The notes below the pieces were generated by a model that saw only the letters and a list, made by a program, of their open reading frames with translations, was not told where the DNA came from and did no database searches. A DNA stretch of 64,000 nt from Brevundimonas diminuta 3F5N (GTDB lineage Bacteria; Pseudomonadota; Alphaproteobacteria; Caulobacterales; Caulobacteraceae), in contig NZ_FUIE01000036.1 in NCBI RefSeq assembly GCF_900163625.1, positions 1 to 64,000 on the forward strand, read 5' to 3'. The position numbers were made by a program, and so were the translations under genes. How positions within the stretch are numbered: position 1 is the stretch's first letter; the number at the start of each line of letters is the position of its first letter. This document shows positions 16,950 through 25,111 of this stretch, one piece after another.

Positions 16950-17012
16950 GTCGACACTCGCGATCCGGCTCACTACGGTCCCGCCATCGAATTCTCCGAG
17001 GGGTGAGACTGT

Positions 17013-18677
17013 ATGCGTATTTCATCTTCCATCGCCGTCCTGGCGTTCGCCGCGGCCCTGGCCGGCGGCGCGGCCGCCCAGGCCCAGACCGCTCAGGCCC
17101 AGACCGCGCCCGCCTTCGACGCCGCGCGCATTTCCGAGGACATCCGCGTCCTGTCGGACGACAGCTTCGAGGGTCGCGGCATCGCCACCCCGGCCGAGCA
17201 AAAGGTCATCGACTACCTGAGCCGTCAGTATGCGGCCGCAGGCTTCGCCCCCGGCGGCGAGAACGGCGGCTGGACCCAGGCCGTGGGCCTGAACCGTTTC
17301 AGCGTCTCCAACGTCTCGGGCCAGTTGAAACTGGGCGACTGGAGTCAGTCGCTGACGCAGGGTCAGGAAGTCACCATGACCACTCGCCTGCCCGGCGCGA
17401 CGGTCGACCTGAAGGACAAGCCGCTGGTCTTCGTCGGCTACGGCATCAGCGCGCCCGAGCGCCAGTGGAACGACTTCAAGACCGACGTGCGCGGCAAGGT
17501 GATCGTCGTCCTGGTCAATGACGCCGATTTCGAAGACCCGTCGCTGAACACCTTCGGCGGCGAAGCCATGACCTACTACGGCCGCTGGACCTACAAGTTC
17601 GAAGAGGCAGCGCGTCAGGGCGCCGCGGGCGTGCTGATCGTGCATGAGACCAAGCCCGCCTCCTACGGCTGGACCACGGTCGCCAACTCCTGGGGCGTGC
17701 CGCAGTTCGACATCGTGCGCGCCGATCCGTCGGCCGAACGCGTGGCGATGGAAGGCTGGATCCAGCGTGATCTGGCCGTCGACCTGTTCCGCCGCGCGGG
17801 CCTCGACTTCGAGCAGGAGAAGATCAAGGCGCGCAGCCGCGACTTCCAGCCCGTCGAACTGACCGGCGCGACGCTGGACGCCAAGTTCGACGTGAAGTCC
17901 GAGCGCATCGTCACACACAACATCGTGGCCAAGCTGGAAGGCACGACCCACCCGGACGAGACCATCCTCTACACCGGCCACTGGGACCACATCGGCATGG
18001 GCGAGCCGGACGCCAACGGCGACCGCATCTTCAACGGCGCCATCGACAACGCTTCGGGCACGGCGGCCCTGCTGGAAATGTCGCGCCAATGGTCGGCCGG
18101 ACCGCGGCCTGAACGCACCATCGTCATGATCAGCTTCACCGGCGAGGAAAGCGGCCTGCTGGGTTCGGAATTCTACGCCGCCAACCCGCTGTATCCGGTG
18201 GAGAAGACCGTCGGCGGCTTCAATATCGACTCGGCCGCCGTCTTCGGTCGGATGAACAAGCTGGGTGTGACCGGCTACGGCCATTCGGAACTGGACGAGC
18301 CGGTGATCGCGGCGGCGGCGGCGCAAGGGCGCGGCTTCGTCGGTGACGCCGGGGCGGCGGCGGGCATCTACTTCCGCTCGGACCACTTCCCGCTCGCCAA
18401 GAAGGGCGTGCCGATGGCCTATCTGTCCTCGACGGGCGAGTTCATCGACGCTCCGATCGAGCCGCGCCTGGCGCGCGCCGCCGACTACCGCGCCAACCGC
18501 TACCATCAGGCGGCGGACGAGTGGGAAGCCGATTGGGACTATTCGGGCATGCTCCAGGACCTGGAGGTCATGTTCAAGGTCGGTCAGGATCTGGCCAACA
18601 GCCGCGACTGGCCGGAATGGAAGTCCGGCTCGGAATTCGGCCCGGAACGCGCCAAGAGCGCCGCTCAGCGCCGCTGA
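17013..18677 (+). CDS. Secreted M28 family zinc metallopeptidase with PA domain
   Basis: A 554-residue exported aminopeptidase-like protein. The signal peptide ends in AAAQAQT, and AQT-type triplets repeat just after it. A PA domain insert (about 125-250, VFVGYGISAPERQWNDFKTDVRGKVIVVL) precedes the catalytic part. Zinc ligands of clan MH are seen as GHWDHIG, DNASGTAALLE, GEESGLLGS (catalytic Glu pair), NIDSA and YHQAADEW. GAGGGG lies before ATG 17013. It forms a tandem pair with the next gene, 105 bases away, and probably degrades peptides in the periplasm or outside the cell. Confidence 0.93.
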   Translation: MRISSSIAVLAFAAALAGGAAAQAQTAQAQTAPAFDAARISEDIRVLSDDSFEGRGIATPAEQKVIDYLSRQYAAAGFAPGGENGGWTQAVGLNRFSVSNVSGQLKLGDWSQSLTQGQEVTMTTRLPGATVDLKDKPLVFVGYGISAPERQWNDFKTDVRGKVIVVLVNDADFEDPSLNTFGGEAMTYYGRWTYKFEEAARQGAAGVLIVHETKPASYGWTTVANSWGVPQFDIVRADPSAERVAMEGWIQRDLAVDLFRRAGLDFEQEKIKARSRDFQPVELTGATLDAKFDVKSERIVTHNIVAKLEGTTHPDETILYTGHWDHIGMGEPDANGDRIFNGAIDNASGTAALLEMSRQWSAGPRPERTIVMISFTGEESGLLGSEFYAANPLYPVEKTVGGFNIDSAAVFGRMNKLGVTGYGHSELDEPVIAAAAAQGRGFVGDAGAAAGIYFRSDHFPLAKKGVPMAYLSSTGEFIDAPIEPRLARAADYRANRYHQAADEWEADWDYSGMLQDLEVMFKVGQDLANSRDWPEWKSGSEFGPERAKSAAQRR

Positions 18678-18712
18678 TCCGACCTCTCGGTCGAACATGA
18701 CGAAAATGTAAG

Positions 18713-18736
18713 GGGCGGCCTCGCAAGGGGCCGCCC
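18713..18736 (+). terminator. Hairpin between the two M28 genes
   Basis: GGGCGGCC (18713-18720) pairs with GGCCGCCC (18729-18736). A strong stem without a T-run, 35 bases after the first peptidase stop. Confidence 0.5.
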
Positions 18737-18782
18737 TAAGACTATGAGGAACGGCCTCCTGGGGAAGGTCGAAGGAAACGCC

Positions 18783-20387
18783 ATGCACCACCGCTTCATT
18801 CGCGGCGTCGCCGCCGCCGCCCTGATCCTCGTCGCGGGCGCCGCCTCGGCCCAGGACTTCTCGGCCCAGCGCCTGTCCGACGACATCCGCGTCATCAGCG
18901 CCGACGACTTCCAGGGCCGCTATCCCGGCACGGAGGGTGAGAAGAAGACGCTGGACTGGCTCCAGGCCCAGTATGAAGCCATGGGCCTGGAGCCCGGCGG
19001 CCCGAACGGCCAGTGGCTGCAGGTCATCGACCTGAAGCGTCTGACGCCTAGGGGCGAGCCCGCCCTGATCTGGGCCGGAACGACTTCCGGCGGCCGCGCC
19101 CTGACGGCTGGCGCCGACTTCACCCTGCGCGCCATGAACGACGCGGCCAGGGGCCAGGTGATCGACGCCCCCGTCGTCTTCGCCGGTTACGGCATCCATG
19201 CGCCCGAACGGGGCTGGGACGACTACGGCGACCTGGACGTGACCGGCGCGGTCGTCCTGGTCCTAGAGGGAGAGCCCGACGGCGAACTGTTCAACGGCCC
19301 CTACGCCACCACCTACCAATCCGACGCCTACAAGGCCGACGAAGCCAAGCGGCGCGGCGCCCTGGCCGTTCTGACGGTCGTCGACGGAGGCGCAGGCGCC
19401 GCCGCCTGGCGACGCGAGACCTCAGGGGCCGACCGCACCCGCACCCTGACGCCCGGCTCGGCCGAGCTGAGCCTCAGCGGCGCCGTAAACCGCGACGTGG
19501 CCGCCGAAATGGGCGTGAACCTGGAGACGCTGAAGCCCCGCCTCGAGACCGGCGACTTCCGCGCCTTCCCGCTGGAGGCGCGCATCACCGCCTCGGCCGA
19601 GGAATCGGTCGAGATCCTGCGCACCCACAATCTGCTGGCCCGCATCACCGGCAAGGAGCGCCCGAACGAGGTCGTCATCTATTCCGCCCACTGGGACCAC
19701 GTCGGCGTCAATGAACACGCGGCGGGCGACGACAAGGTGTTCAACGGCGCCTGGGACAACGCCTCGGGCACCATCGGCGTGGTCGAGATGGCCCGCCAGA
19801 TGAAGGCCGCCCCGACGCCGAAGCGCACCCTCGTCTTCGCCCATATGGCGGCCGAGGAGATGGGCCTCCTGGGCGCCTACGCTTACGTCGCCGATCCAGT
19901 CTATCCGTTGGAGACGACGGTGGCCGACATCAACATCGACATGCTGCCCCTGAGCGGCCCGACCCGCGACGTCCCCATCTTCGGCAAGGGCCAGAACAGC
20001 CTCGAGGACGACCTTCAGGCCCTGGCCGAACAGAAAGGCCGCTATGTCTCCGATGACGGTCAGCCGGAACAGAATTTCTACTATCGCTCCGACCACTTCC
20101 CCTTCGCTCGCGCGGGCGTGCCGGCCCTGATGCCCTGGCACGGCGTGGATTGGGTCGAGGGCGGCCGCGAGGCGGGCCTGGCCGCGTGGAAGGCCAAGTT
20201 CGGCGCCGACTATCATCGCCCCAGCGACGAGTGGTCCGCCGACTGGGATCTGCGCTCGGCGGTCGAGAACCTGACCCTGCTCTATCGTCTGGGCCTGGAC
20301 CTGGCCAACGGCGACCAGTGGCCCACCTGGAAGCCGACCTCCGAGTTCGGTCAGGTCCGCGATCGCAGCGAAGCCGCGCGACGTTGA
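18783..20387 (+). CDS. Secreted M28 family zinc metallopeptidase with PA domain (paralogue)
   Basis: A 534-residue paralogue of the preceding peptidase. An in-frame ATG at 18744 exists, but AAGGA before ATG 18783 and the clean signal (MHHRFIRGVAAAALILVAGAASAQ) place the start at 18783. Shared blocks are LSDDIRVISADDFQGRYPGTEGE, VVFAGYGIHAPERGWDDY, AHWDHVGVNE, DNASGTIGVVEMARQ, AEEMGLLGAYAYV, NIDMLPL, YRSDHFPFARAGVPALMPWHG and YHRPSDEW, so all clan MH zinc ligands are kept. In the catalytic segment GEES is replaced by AEEM, keeping both glutamates. Confidence 0.93.
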   Translation: MHHRFIRGVAAAALILVAGAASAQDFSAQRLSDDIRVISADDFQGRYPGTEGEKKTLDWLQAQYEAMGLEPGGPNGQWLQVIDLKRLTPRGEPALIWAGTTSGGRALTAGADFTLRAMNDAARGQVIDAPVVFAGYGIHAPERGWDDYGDLDVTGAVVLVLEGEPDGELFNGPYATTYQSDAYKADEAKRRGALAVLTVVDGGAGAAAWRRETSGADRTRTLTPGSAELSLSGAVNRDVAAEMGVNLETLKPRLETGDFRAFPLEARITASAEESVEILRTHNLLARITGKERPNEVVIYSAHWDHVGVNEHAAGDDKVFNGAWDNASGTIGVVEMARQMKAAPTPKRTLVFAHMAAEEMGLLGAYAYVADPVYPLETTVADINIDMLPLSGPTRDVPIFGKGQNSLEDDLQALAEQKGRYVSDDGQPEQNFYYRSDHFPFARAGVPALMPWHGVDWVEGGREAGLAAWKAKFGADYHRPSDEWSADWDLRSAVENLTLLYRLGLDLANGDQWPTWKPTSEFGQVRDRSEAARR

Positions 20388-20401
20388 ACCCTCAAAAGGC
20401 A

Positions 20402-20434
20402 AGGGCGGCAACGCCCTCGCCGTCCAGGGCGTTG
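20402..20434 (+). other. Two overlapping, mutually exclusive hairpins
   Basis: AGGGCG (20402-20407) can pair with CGCCCT (20412-20417), or CAACGCCCT (20409-20417) can pair with AGGGCGTTG (20426-20434). The shared CGCCCT can only be in one at a time. They lie between the M28 gene and the lipoprotein start at 20443, and the second would crowd the AGGCAGGG ribosome binding region. Confidence 0.4.
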
Positions 20435-20442
20435 AGGCAGGG

Positions 20443-20919
20443 ATGATCCGTCTCTCGTCTTCATTGCTCGCCGCGCTGGCGATCCTGCTAGGGGCCTGCG
20501 AACCGCCTCGGCCGGTCAATCCGCCGACCGAACCGGCTCAACCCATTCAGGGTCCGGGAACCTCAGCGCCGCCGCCCCAGCGCCCGCCGGGCATGGAACC
20601 GCTGCTGCGCGGCGCAGGCGCGACCAGCTTCATCGGCCGCTGGGCCGCCACAGCCGATTCCTGCGCCCAGGTGGGCGATCAGGTCGCGCTGGAAATCACC
20701 ACGGCAGATCTGCATGGGCGCGGCCTGCGTTGCGCCATCGAAACCATCAACGAGCGCGGCCAGGGCTACGACGCCCTCCTCGCCTGCGAGACGGCTGCCG
20801 GCCGGACCGAGCGGCACGCCCGCTTCGAGGCTACGGACGACACCTTGCGTCTGATGTGGCTGGGCCAGCCATCTGAGCAGCCCATGCGCCTGATCCGTTG
20901 CACCAGTCTGGCGCGCTGA
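20443..20919 (+). CDS. Hypothetical lipoprotein
   Basis: A 158-residue protein with lipoprotein signal (LLGAC, cysteine at residue 19) and a Pro-rich linker to about residue 50. A small beta-rich domain follows, beginning FIGRWAATADSCAQVGDQVALEITTADLHGRGLRCAIE and ending PMRLIRCTS, with four cysteines after the lipid cysteine. The pattern of a short query strand, a loop and a return strand resembles small META- or lipocalin-like inhibitor folds, but I cannot assign a family. GGCAGGG lies before the ATG. It ends at a bidirectional terminator shared with the bc1 operon. Confidence 0.8.
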   Translation: MIRLSSSLLAALAILLGACEPPRPVNPPTEPAQPIQGPGTSAPPPQRPPGMEPLLRGAGATSFIGRWAATADSCAQVGDQVALEITTADLHGRGLRCAIETINERGQGYDALLACETAAGRTERHARFEATDDTLRLMWLGQPSEQPMRLIRCTSLAR

Positions 20920-20944
20920 CGCGCAGAACGCCGCCCACGAAAAA

Positions 20945-20968
20945 ACCCGCCGGATCGCTCCGGCGGGT
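20945..20968. terminator. Bidirectional terminator between lipoprotein gene and petC
   Basis: ACCCGCCGG (20945-20953) pairs with CCGGCGGGT (20960-20968), loop ATCGCT. A run of A lies on the left (20940-20945) and CGTTTCGT on the right, so it can work for both converging transcripts. Confidence 0.8.
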
Positions 20969-20994
20969 CGTTTCGTCTGCGAGGACAAAGCGCC

Positions 20995-21870
20995 TTAGTG
21001 GGCGACGCCCTTCCAGATGCGGCGATAGCTGGCGTAGGTCACGCCCGCAAAGGCCAGCAGGAAGATGATGACGCCGAAGCCCATCTGCTTACGCTCGACC
21101 ATCTTCGGCTCGGACGTCCAGGCGATGAAGGCGGCGACGTCCTTGGACATCTGGTCCACGGTCGCCTCGGTGCCGTCGTCATAGGTGACCTGACCGGCGG
21201 TCAGCGGCGCCGGCATGGCGATGAAGCCGCCTTCCGGCACATGGCCCTCGCCTTCCCAGAACGGGGTCATGTCGCCCGCCATATAGGGGTTGTAGTGCTG
21301 GCCCGGCGCCATCTTCAGGCCCGCCGGCGGGGTCGAATAGCCCGACAGCAGCGAATAGATGTAGTTGGCGCCGTCGTGACGGGCCTTAGCCATGACCGAC
21401 AGGTCCGGCGGCATGGCGCCGCCGTTGGCCGCAGCGGCCGCCGTCGGGTTCGGATAGGGGTTGGGGAAGCGGTCCGCCGTGGTGGCGTCGCGGCGCAGGT
21501 CTTCACCCGTTTCCGAGTCGATGTCGGCGACCTGGATTTCCTTGGCCAGCGCCTTCACGACCGGGTTGTCGTTCGGGTTCGGATACTTGGGATTCCAGAA
21601 CGGCCCGTGCTTGTCGCCCAGGTTGCGGAAGTGCACCAGGTCCATGCCGTGGCAGGAGGCGCAGACCTCACGATAGACCTTGTAGCCGCGCTGCAGCTGG
21701 CCCTGATCGAAGGTGCCGAATGGCCCGGCGAAGCTGAAGCCGCCGTCGCGCGGATGCTTGGCGCCCCCGGCGGCCATCGCCGGAGCGGCGATGGCGACCA
21801 GGCCGACAGCGGCCGTCACGGAGACAAGGATCTTGCGGAAGGACACGGTCTTTTTCTCGTTGCTCATCAT
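20995..21870 (-). CDS. petC: Cytochrome c1 of the bc1 complex
   Basis: Haem c subunit that takes electrons from the Rieske protein and passes them to cytochrome c. At 291 residues it has a signal peptide (to about residue 33), the haem motif CASCH at 70-74, the conserved MDLVHFRNL after it, PNPYPNPTAAAAANGGAMPPDLS, a Met ligand region (GGFIAMPAPL) and a C-terminal membrane anchor (about 265-285, MGFGVIIFLLAFAGVTYASYRRIW). It is the last gene of petA-petB-petC, starting 5 bases after petB. Confidence 0.96.
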   Translation of the reverse strand: MMSNEKKTVSFRKILVSVTAAVGLVAIAAPAMAAGGAKHPRDGGFSFAGPFGTFDQGQLQRGYKVYREVCASCHGMDLVHFRNLGDKHGPFWNPKYPNPNDNPVVKALAKEIQVADIDSETGEDLRRDATTADRFPNPYPNPTAAAAANGGAMPPDLSVMAKARHDGANYIYSLLSGYSTPPAGLKMAPGQHYNPYMAGDMTPFWEGEGHVPEGGFIAMPAPLTAGQVTYDDGTEATVDQMSKDVAAFIAWTSEPKMVERKQMGFGVIIFLLAFAGVTYASYRRIWKGVAH

Positions 21871-21875
21871 CGCGC

Positions 21876-23174
21876 TCAGGCCTTCTCGGCTGCGGTCGAC
21901 GGGAGCACGGGCTCCGAGATCGTCGCCGGGATCGGCAGCGGCTTCTCACGCAGGCCGATGACCGGCATCAGCACCAGGAAGAAGACGAAGTAGTACGCCG
22001 TCAGCAGACGCGTCAGCCACAGGTAGGAGTTCAGCTGGCCGTCGATCAGGTTGAAGCTGGGCATGCCCGGCACGACCGGCGCGTCCGGCAGCTGAGCGCC
22101 GCACCAGCCGAGGCCGAAGCAGACGAACAGGAAGATGATGAAGAAGGTCTTCATCGTCGGGCGGTAGCGCATGGAGCGCACCTTGGACGTATCCAGCCAC
22201 GGCAGGACGAACAGGACGCCGATCGCCGCGAACATGGCCACCACGCCGCCGAACTTGTCGGGGATGGCGCGCAGGATCGCGTAGAAGGGCAGCATGTACC
22301 ACTCAGGCACGATGTGCGCCGGGGTCTGCAGCGGGTTTGCCGGGATGTAGTTGTCGGCGTGGCCCAGAGCGCCCGGGTTGTAGAAGACGAACACCGCGAA
22401 CAGGATCAGGAACAGGATGATCGCAAAGCCGTCCTTGACCGTGAAGTACGGGTGGAAGGGCAGCATGTCCTTCTTCGCGCGGTCCTTCGGGATCAGGATG
22501 CCGACCGGGTTGTTCTGACCAGCGGCGTGCAGCGCCCACAGGTGCAGCACCACACAACCGGCGATGACGAACGGCAGCAGGTAGTGCAGCGAGAAGAAGC
22601 GGTTCAGCGTCGCGTTGTCGATCGCCGGGCCGCCACGCAGCCAGACCAGGATCGGCTCGCCGACGACCGGAATGGCGCCGATCAGGTTGGTGATGACCTC
22701 AGCGCCCCAGAAGGACATCTGGCCCCACGGCAGGACGTAGCCGAGGAAGGCGGTGGCGATCATCAGGAAGAAGATCACGCAGCCGACGATCCAGATCATC
22801 TCGCGCGGCGCCTTGTAGGAGCCGTAGTACAGGCCCCGCAGCATGTGCAGGTAGACGGCGATGAAGAACATCGACGCGCCGTTGGCGTGCACATAGCGGA
22901 TCAGCCAGCCGCCGTTCACGTCGCGCATGATGCGCTCGACCGAGGCGAAGGCCATGTCGACGTGCGGGGTGTAGTGCATGGCCAGGACGATGCCGGTGAT
23001 GATCTGAGTCATCAGGCAGATCGCCAGAATGCCGCCGAAGGTCCACCAGTAGTTCAGGTTCTTCGGGGTCGGCAGGTTCGCATAGTCCATACCGAAACGG
23101 ATGATCGGCAGGCGCGTGTCCATCCACCGCTCGACGGCGGTTTTCGGGACGTAAGTGGATTCGTGATCGCTCAT
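21876..23174 (-). CDS. petB: Cytochrome b of the bc1 complex
   Basis: The 432-residue membrane subunit carrying haems bL and bH and the two quinone sites. The b-type hallmarks are present: [25 protein letters not shown], the His pairs in helices B and D ([22 protein letters not shown] and [26 protein letters not shown]), [20 protein letters not shown] and the Qo-site motif [16 protein letters not shown]. The C-terminal part adds four helices. It lies 17 bases after petA and 5 bases before petC. Confidence 0.97.
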   Translation of the reverse strand: MSDHESTYVPKTAVERWMDTRLPIIRFGMDYANLPTPKNLNYWWTFGGILAICLMTQIITGIVLAMHYTPHVDMAFASVERIMRDVNGGWLIRYVHANGASMFFIAVYLHMLRGLYYGSYKAPREMIWIVGCVIFFLMIATAFLGYVLPWGQMSFWGAEVITNLIGAIPVVGEPILVWLRGGPAIDNATLNRFFSLHYLLPFVIAGCVVLHLWALHAAGQNNPVGILIPKDRAKKDMLPFHPYFTVKDGFAIILFLILFAVFVFYNPGALGHADNYIPANPLQTPAHIVPEWYMLPFYAILRAIPDKFGGVVAMFAAIGVLFVLPWLDTSKVRSMRYRPTMKTFFIIFLFVCFGLGWCGAQLPDAPVVPGMPSFNLIDGQLNSYLWLTRLLTAYYFVFFLVLMPVIGLREKPLPIPATISEPVLPSTAAEKA

Positions 23175-23191
23175 GGTTCCTCTGTCCGTCC

Positions 23192-23746
23192 TCAGCCGAT
23201 CTTCACGCGGGTGTCGGACATGTATTCGTAGTTCGGCACGATCAGGTTCAGCGGCGCCGGGCCCTTACGAATACGCCCCGAGGCGTCGTAGTGCGAACCG
23301 TGGCACGGGCAGAACCAGCCGCCGTACTCGCCGGCGTTGAAGGTCGGCACGCAACCCAGGTGGGTGCACGAACCGATGACCACGAGGTACTTTTCGTGAC
23401 CAGCCTTGGTGCGCTCGGCGTCGGTCTGAGCGGGGCTGCCCACGGCGCCTTCGTCGATGACCTTCTTCAGCTCGGCCGGAGTGCGATAGCGCACGAAGAC
23501 CGGCTTGCCCTGCCACTTGATGACGACCTGCTGGCCTTCCTGGACCTTCGTCAGATCGAATTCGATCGACGCCAGGGCCAGGGTGTCGGCCGCCGGGTTC
23601 ATCTGATTGATGAGCGGCCAGGCCACCATCACGCCAGCGCCGGCCGCAGCCGCGCCCGCAGCAATGTGGATGAAGTCGCGGCGAGTGGCGTCGCCACCCC
23701 CGTGTTGGCCGTCAGGCCCGTCAGCATTCACGACCGATTCGGCCAC
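23192..23746 (-). CDS. petA: Rieske iron-sulphur protein of the bc1 complex
   Basis: The [2Fe-2S] subunit that takes the first electron from quinol. Cluster ligands are seen in CTHLGC and CPCHGS. The N-terminus has a twin-arginine-like [24 protein letters not shown] anchor, as usual for Rieske proteins exported folded by Tat. I place the start at GTG 23746 because GAGGTG lies six bases upstream, giving 184 residues. An in-frame TTG at 23782 would add 12 residues without an obvious ribosome site. First gene of the bc1 operon, divergent from trmL across 196 bases. Confidence 0.94.
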   Translation of the reverse strand: MAESVVNADGPDGQHGGGDATRRDFIHIAAGAAAAGAGVMVAWPLINQMNPAADTLALASIEFDLTKVQEGQQVVIKWQGKPVFVRYRTPAELKKVIDEGAVGSPAQTDAERTKAGHEKYLVVIGSCTHLGCVPTFNAGEYGGWFCPCHGSHYDASGRIRKGPAPLNLIVPNYEYMSDTRVKIG

Positions 23747-23942
23747 GCGTTTCACCTCTGCATCGCCGGTCGCCCGCCCCAAGATGGGACGTCAACCGAA
23801 TGGAACCCTATCATGCGATGGCAAATCCCTGCCCGTCCGGCCTTGGTTTCAACTGTTCCTGACAAGTCGCGGAAGCGATTTGCGAAACAGTCGCAACAAA
23901 AGCCGCGACAAGGCCCCGCCCCGCGCGTATGAGGGCCTTAGA

Positions 23943-24407
23943 ATGCGTCTCGCCCTTTTTCAACCTGACATCCCCCATAATGTCGGCGCCTGCATCCGAC
24001 TGAGCGCCTGTTTCGGCGTGGAATTGCACGTCATCGAGCCCACGAGCTTCAATTTCGACGACCGCGCGATGAAGCGGGCGGCCCTGGATTATGGGCCTCT
24101 GTCCCATATGACGCGCCATTCCGACTGGGACGCCTTCCAGCGCGAGCGGGCGCCGGGGCGGCTGGTGCTGTTCACCACGCGCGCGGCCGAACCTCTGACC
24201 GATTTCGTTTTCCGGCCCGATGACGTTCTGTTGTTCGGCAAGGAGAGCGCCGGGGCTCCCGACTACGTCCATGCTGCGGCGGATGCGCGAATCTATATTC
24301 CGATCCGCCCGGAGACCCGGTCGCTGAACCTCTCGGTCAGCGCCGGAATCGGCCTGCACGAGGCGTTGAGGCAGATGAACGAACTGCCTATGCGAAACGC
24401 GGATTAA
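23943..24407 (+). CDS. trmL: tRNA (cytidine(34)-2'-O)-methyltransferase TrmL
   Basis: SPOUT methyltransferase that methylates the wobble ribose of tRNA-Leu isoacceptors. At 154 residues it is the standard minimal SPOUT size. It begins MRLALFQPDIPHNVGACIRLSACFGVELHVIEP, and the knotted SAM-binding C-terminus reads DVLLFGKESAGAPDYV, IPIRPETRSLNLSVSAGIGLHEALRQ. The frame is open farther upstream (to 23607), but that part is antisense to petA and lacks family similarity, so ATG 23943 is chosen. Confidence 0.93.
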   Translation: MRLALFQPDIPHNVGACIRLSACFGVELHVIEPTSFNFDDRAMKRAALDYGPLSHMTRHSDWDAFQRERAPGRLVLFTTRAAEPLTDFVFRPDDVLLFGKESAGAPDYVHAAADARIYIPIRPETRSLNLSVSAGIGLHEALRQMNELPMRNAD

Positions 24408-24455
24408 CTAAACCCGTTCAAATCACGCCAATCCATAGACGCGTAACATCGATCC

Positions 24456-25088
24456 ATGATGTCGGAGACGATGATGCAATCCCTGTGGCTTAAGCTTACC
24501 ACCCCTGACCAACTACCCTTGCTCCTGGCCTTCGCCCTTCTGGCGGGTTTTCTAATCGGGTGGAGCGCGGCGCAGGCAAGGAAACGCCACGGGCGACGTC
24601 AAGCCAAGCCGTCGACGCCCCTAATCAAGGTCGTAGCCGCGCCTCGAAACCTCGCCACCGATCAGCTGGCGACAGTCATGAAGGCCGAGTTTCACGCCAA
24701 ACGGCTCATGTCGCGAGAGGAAGCACGCCTATTCTACGCCGTAGAGCGAGGCTTGGCTAAGCACGCGCTCGGCTGGCGCGTCATGGCTCAGGTCTCTCTC
24801 GGCGAGGTTCTAGGATCGGCCGATACGGCCGCCTTCCAGGCTGTGAACAGCAAAAGGGTCGACATGCTGATCATCGCCAAGGACGGCCTGCCTATCGCGG
24901 CGGTCGAATACCAAGGCTCAGGTCACTACCAAGGTACGGCAGCCGCGCGCGACGCCGTGAAACGTGAAGCTCTCCGGCGCGCCGGCATCGAGTTCCTAGA
25001 GTTTCGTTCGGGGCACGCACCCGAAGAGCTAACCTTCGAAATCGACCGGCTCGTCCGGCGCAGAACGCCTGCCGACGAGCCGGCCTGA
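24456..25088 (+). CDS. DUF2726 protein with membrane anchor and nuclease-like core
   Basis: A 210-residue protein with one N-terminal membrane helix (about 19-38, LPLLLAFALLAGFLIGW) followed by a basic KRHGRRQ stop-transfer. The C-terminal half matches DUF2726: REEARLFYAVERGL, VMAQVSLGEVL, KRVDMLIIAKDGLPIAAVEYQGSGHYQG, AVKREALRRAGIEFLEFR. The VDMLII...AVEYQG pattern resembles the D...ExQ active site of PD-(D/E)XK nucleases. Activity is not proven, and tethering a nuclease fold to the membrane is odd. Codons such as CTA and CTT are more frequent than in its neighbours, a hint of different ancestry. Confidence 0.8.
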   Translation: MMSETMMQSLWLKLTTPDQLPLLLAFALLAGFLIGWSAAQARKRHGRRQAKPSTPLIKVVAAPRNLATDQLATVMKAEFHAKRLMSREEARLFYAVERGLAKHALGWRVMAQVSLGEVLGSADTAAFQAVNSKRVDMLIIAKDGLPIAAVEYQGSGHYQGTAAARDAVKREALRRAGIEFLEFRSGHAPEELTFEIDRLVRRRTPADEPA

Positions 25089-25111
25089 TCGACTCTCCCC
25101 TAGCCTGAGCC

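Noticed and set aside
17022-19199. A 725-codon open frame on the minus strand opposite the M28 genes
   Set aside because: It is antisense to clearly recognisable peptidases and spans their intergenic gap; composition is that of a shadow frame.
24456-25088. Defence island centred on the DUF2726 protein
   Set aside because: Neighbours are trmL and a dipeptidase; no helicase, methylase, toxin or reverse transcriptase accompanies it.
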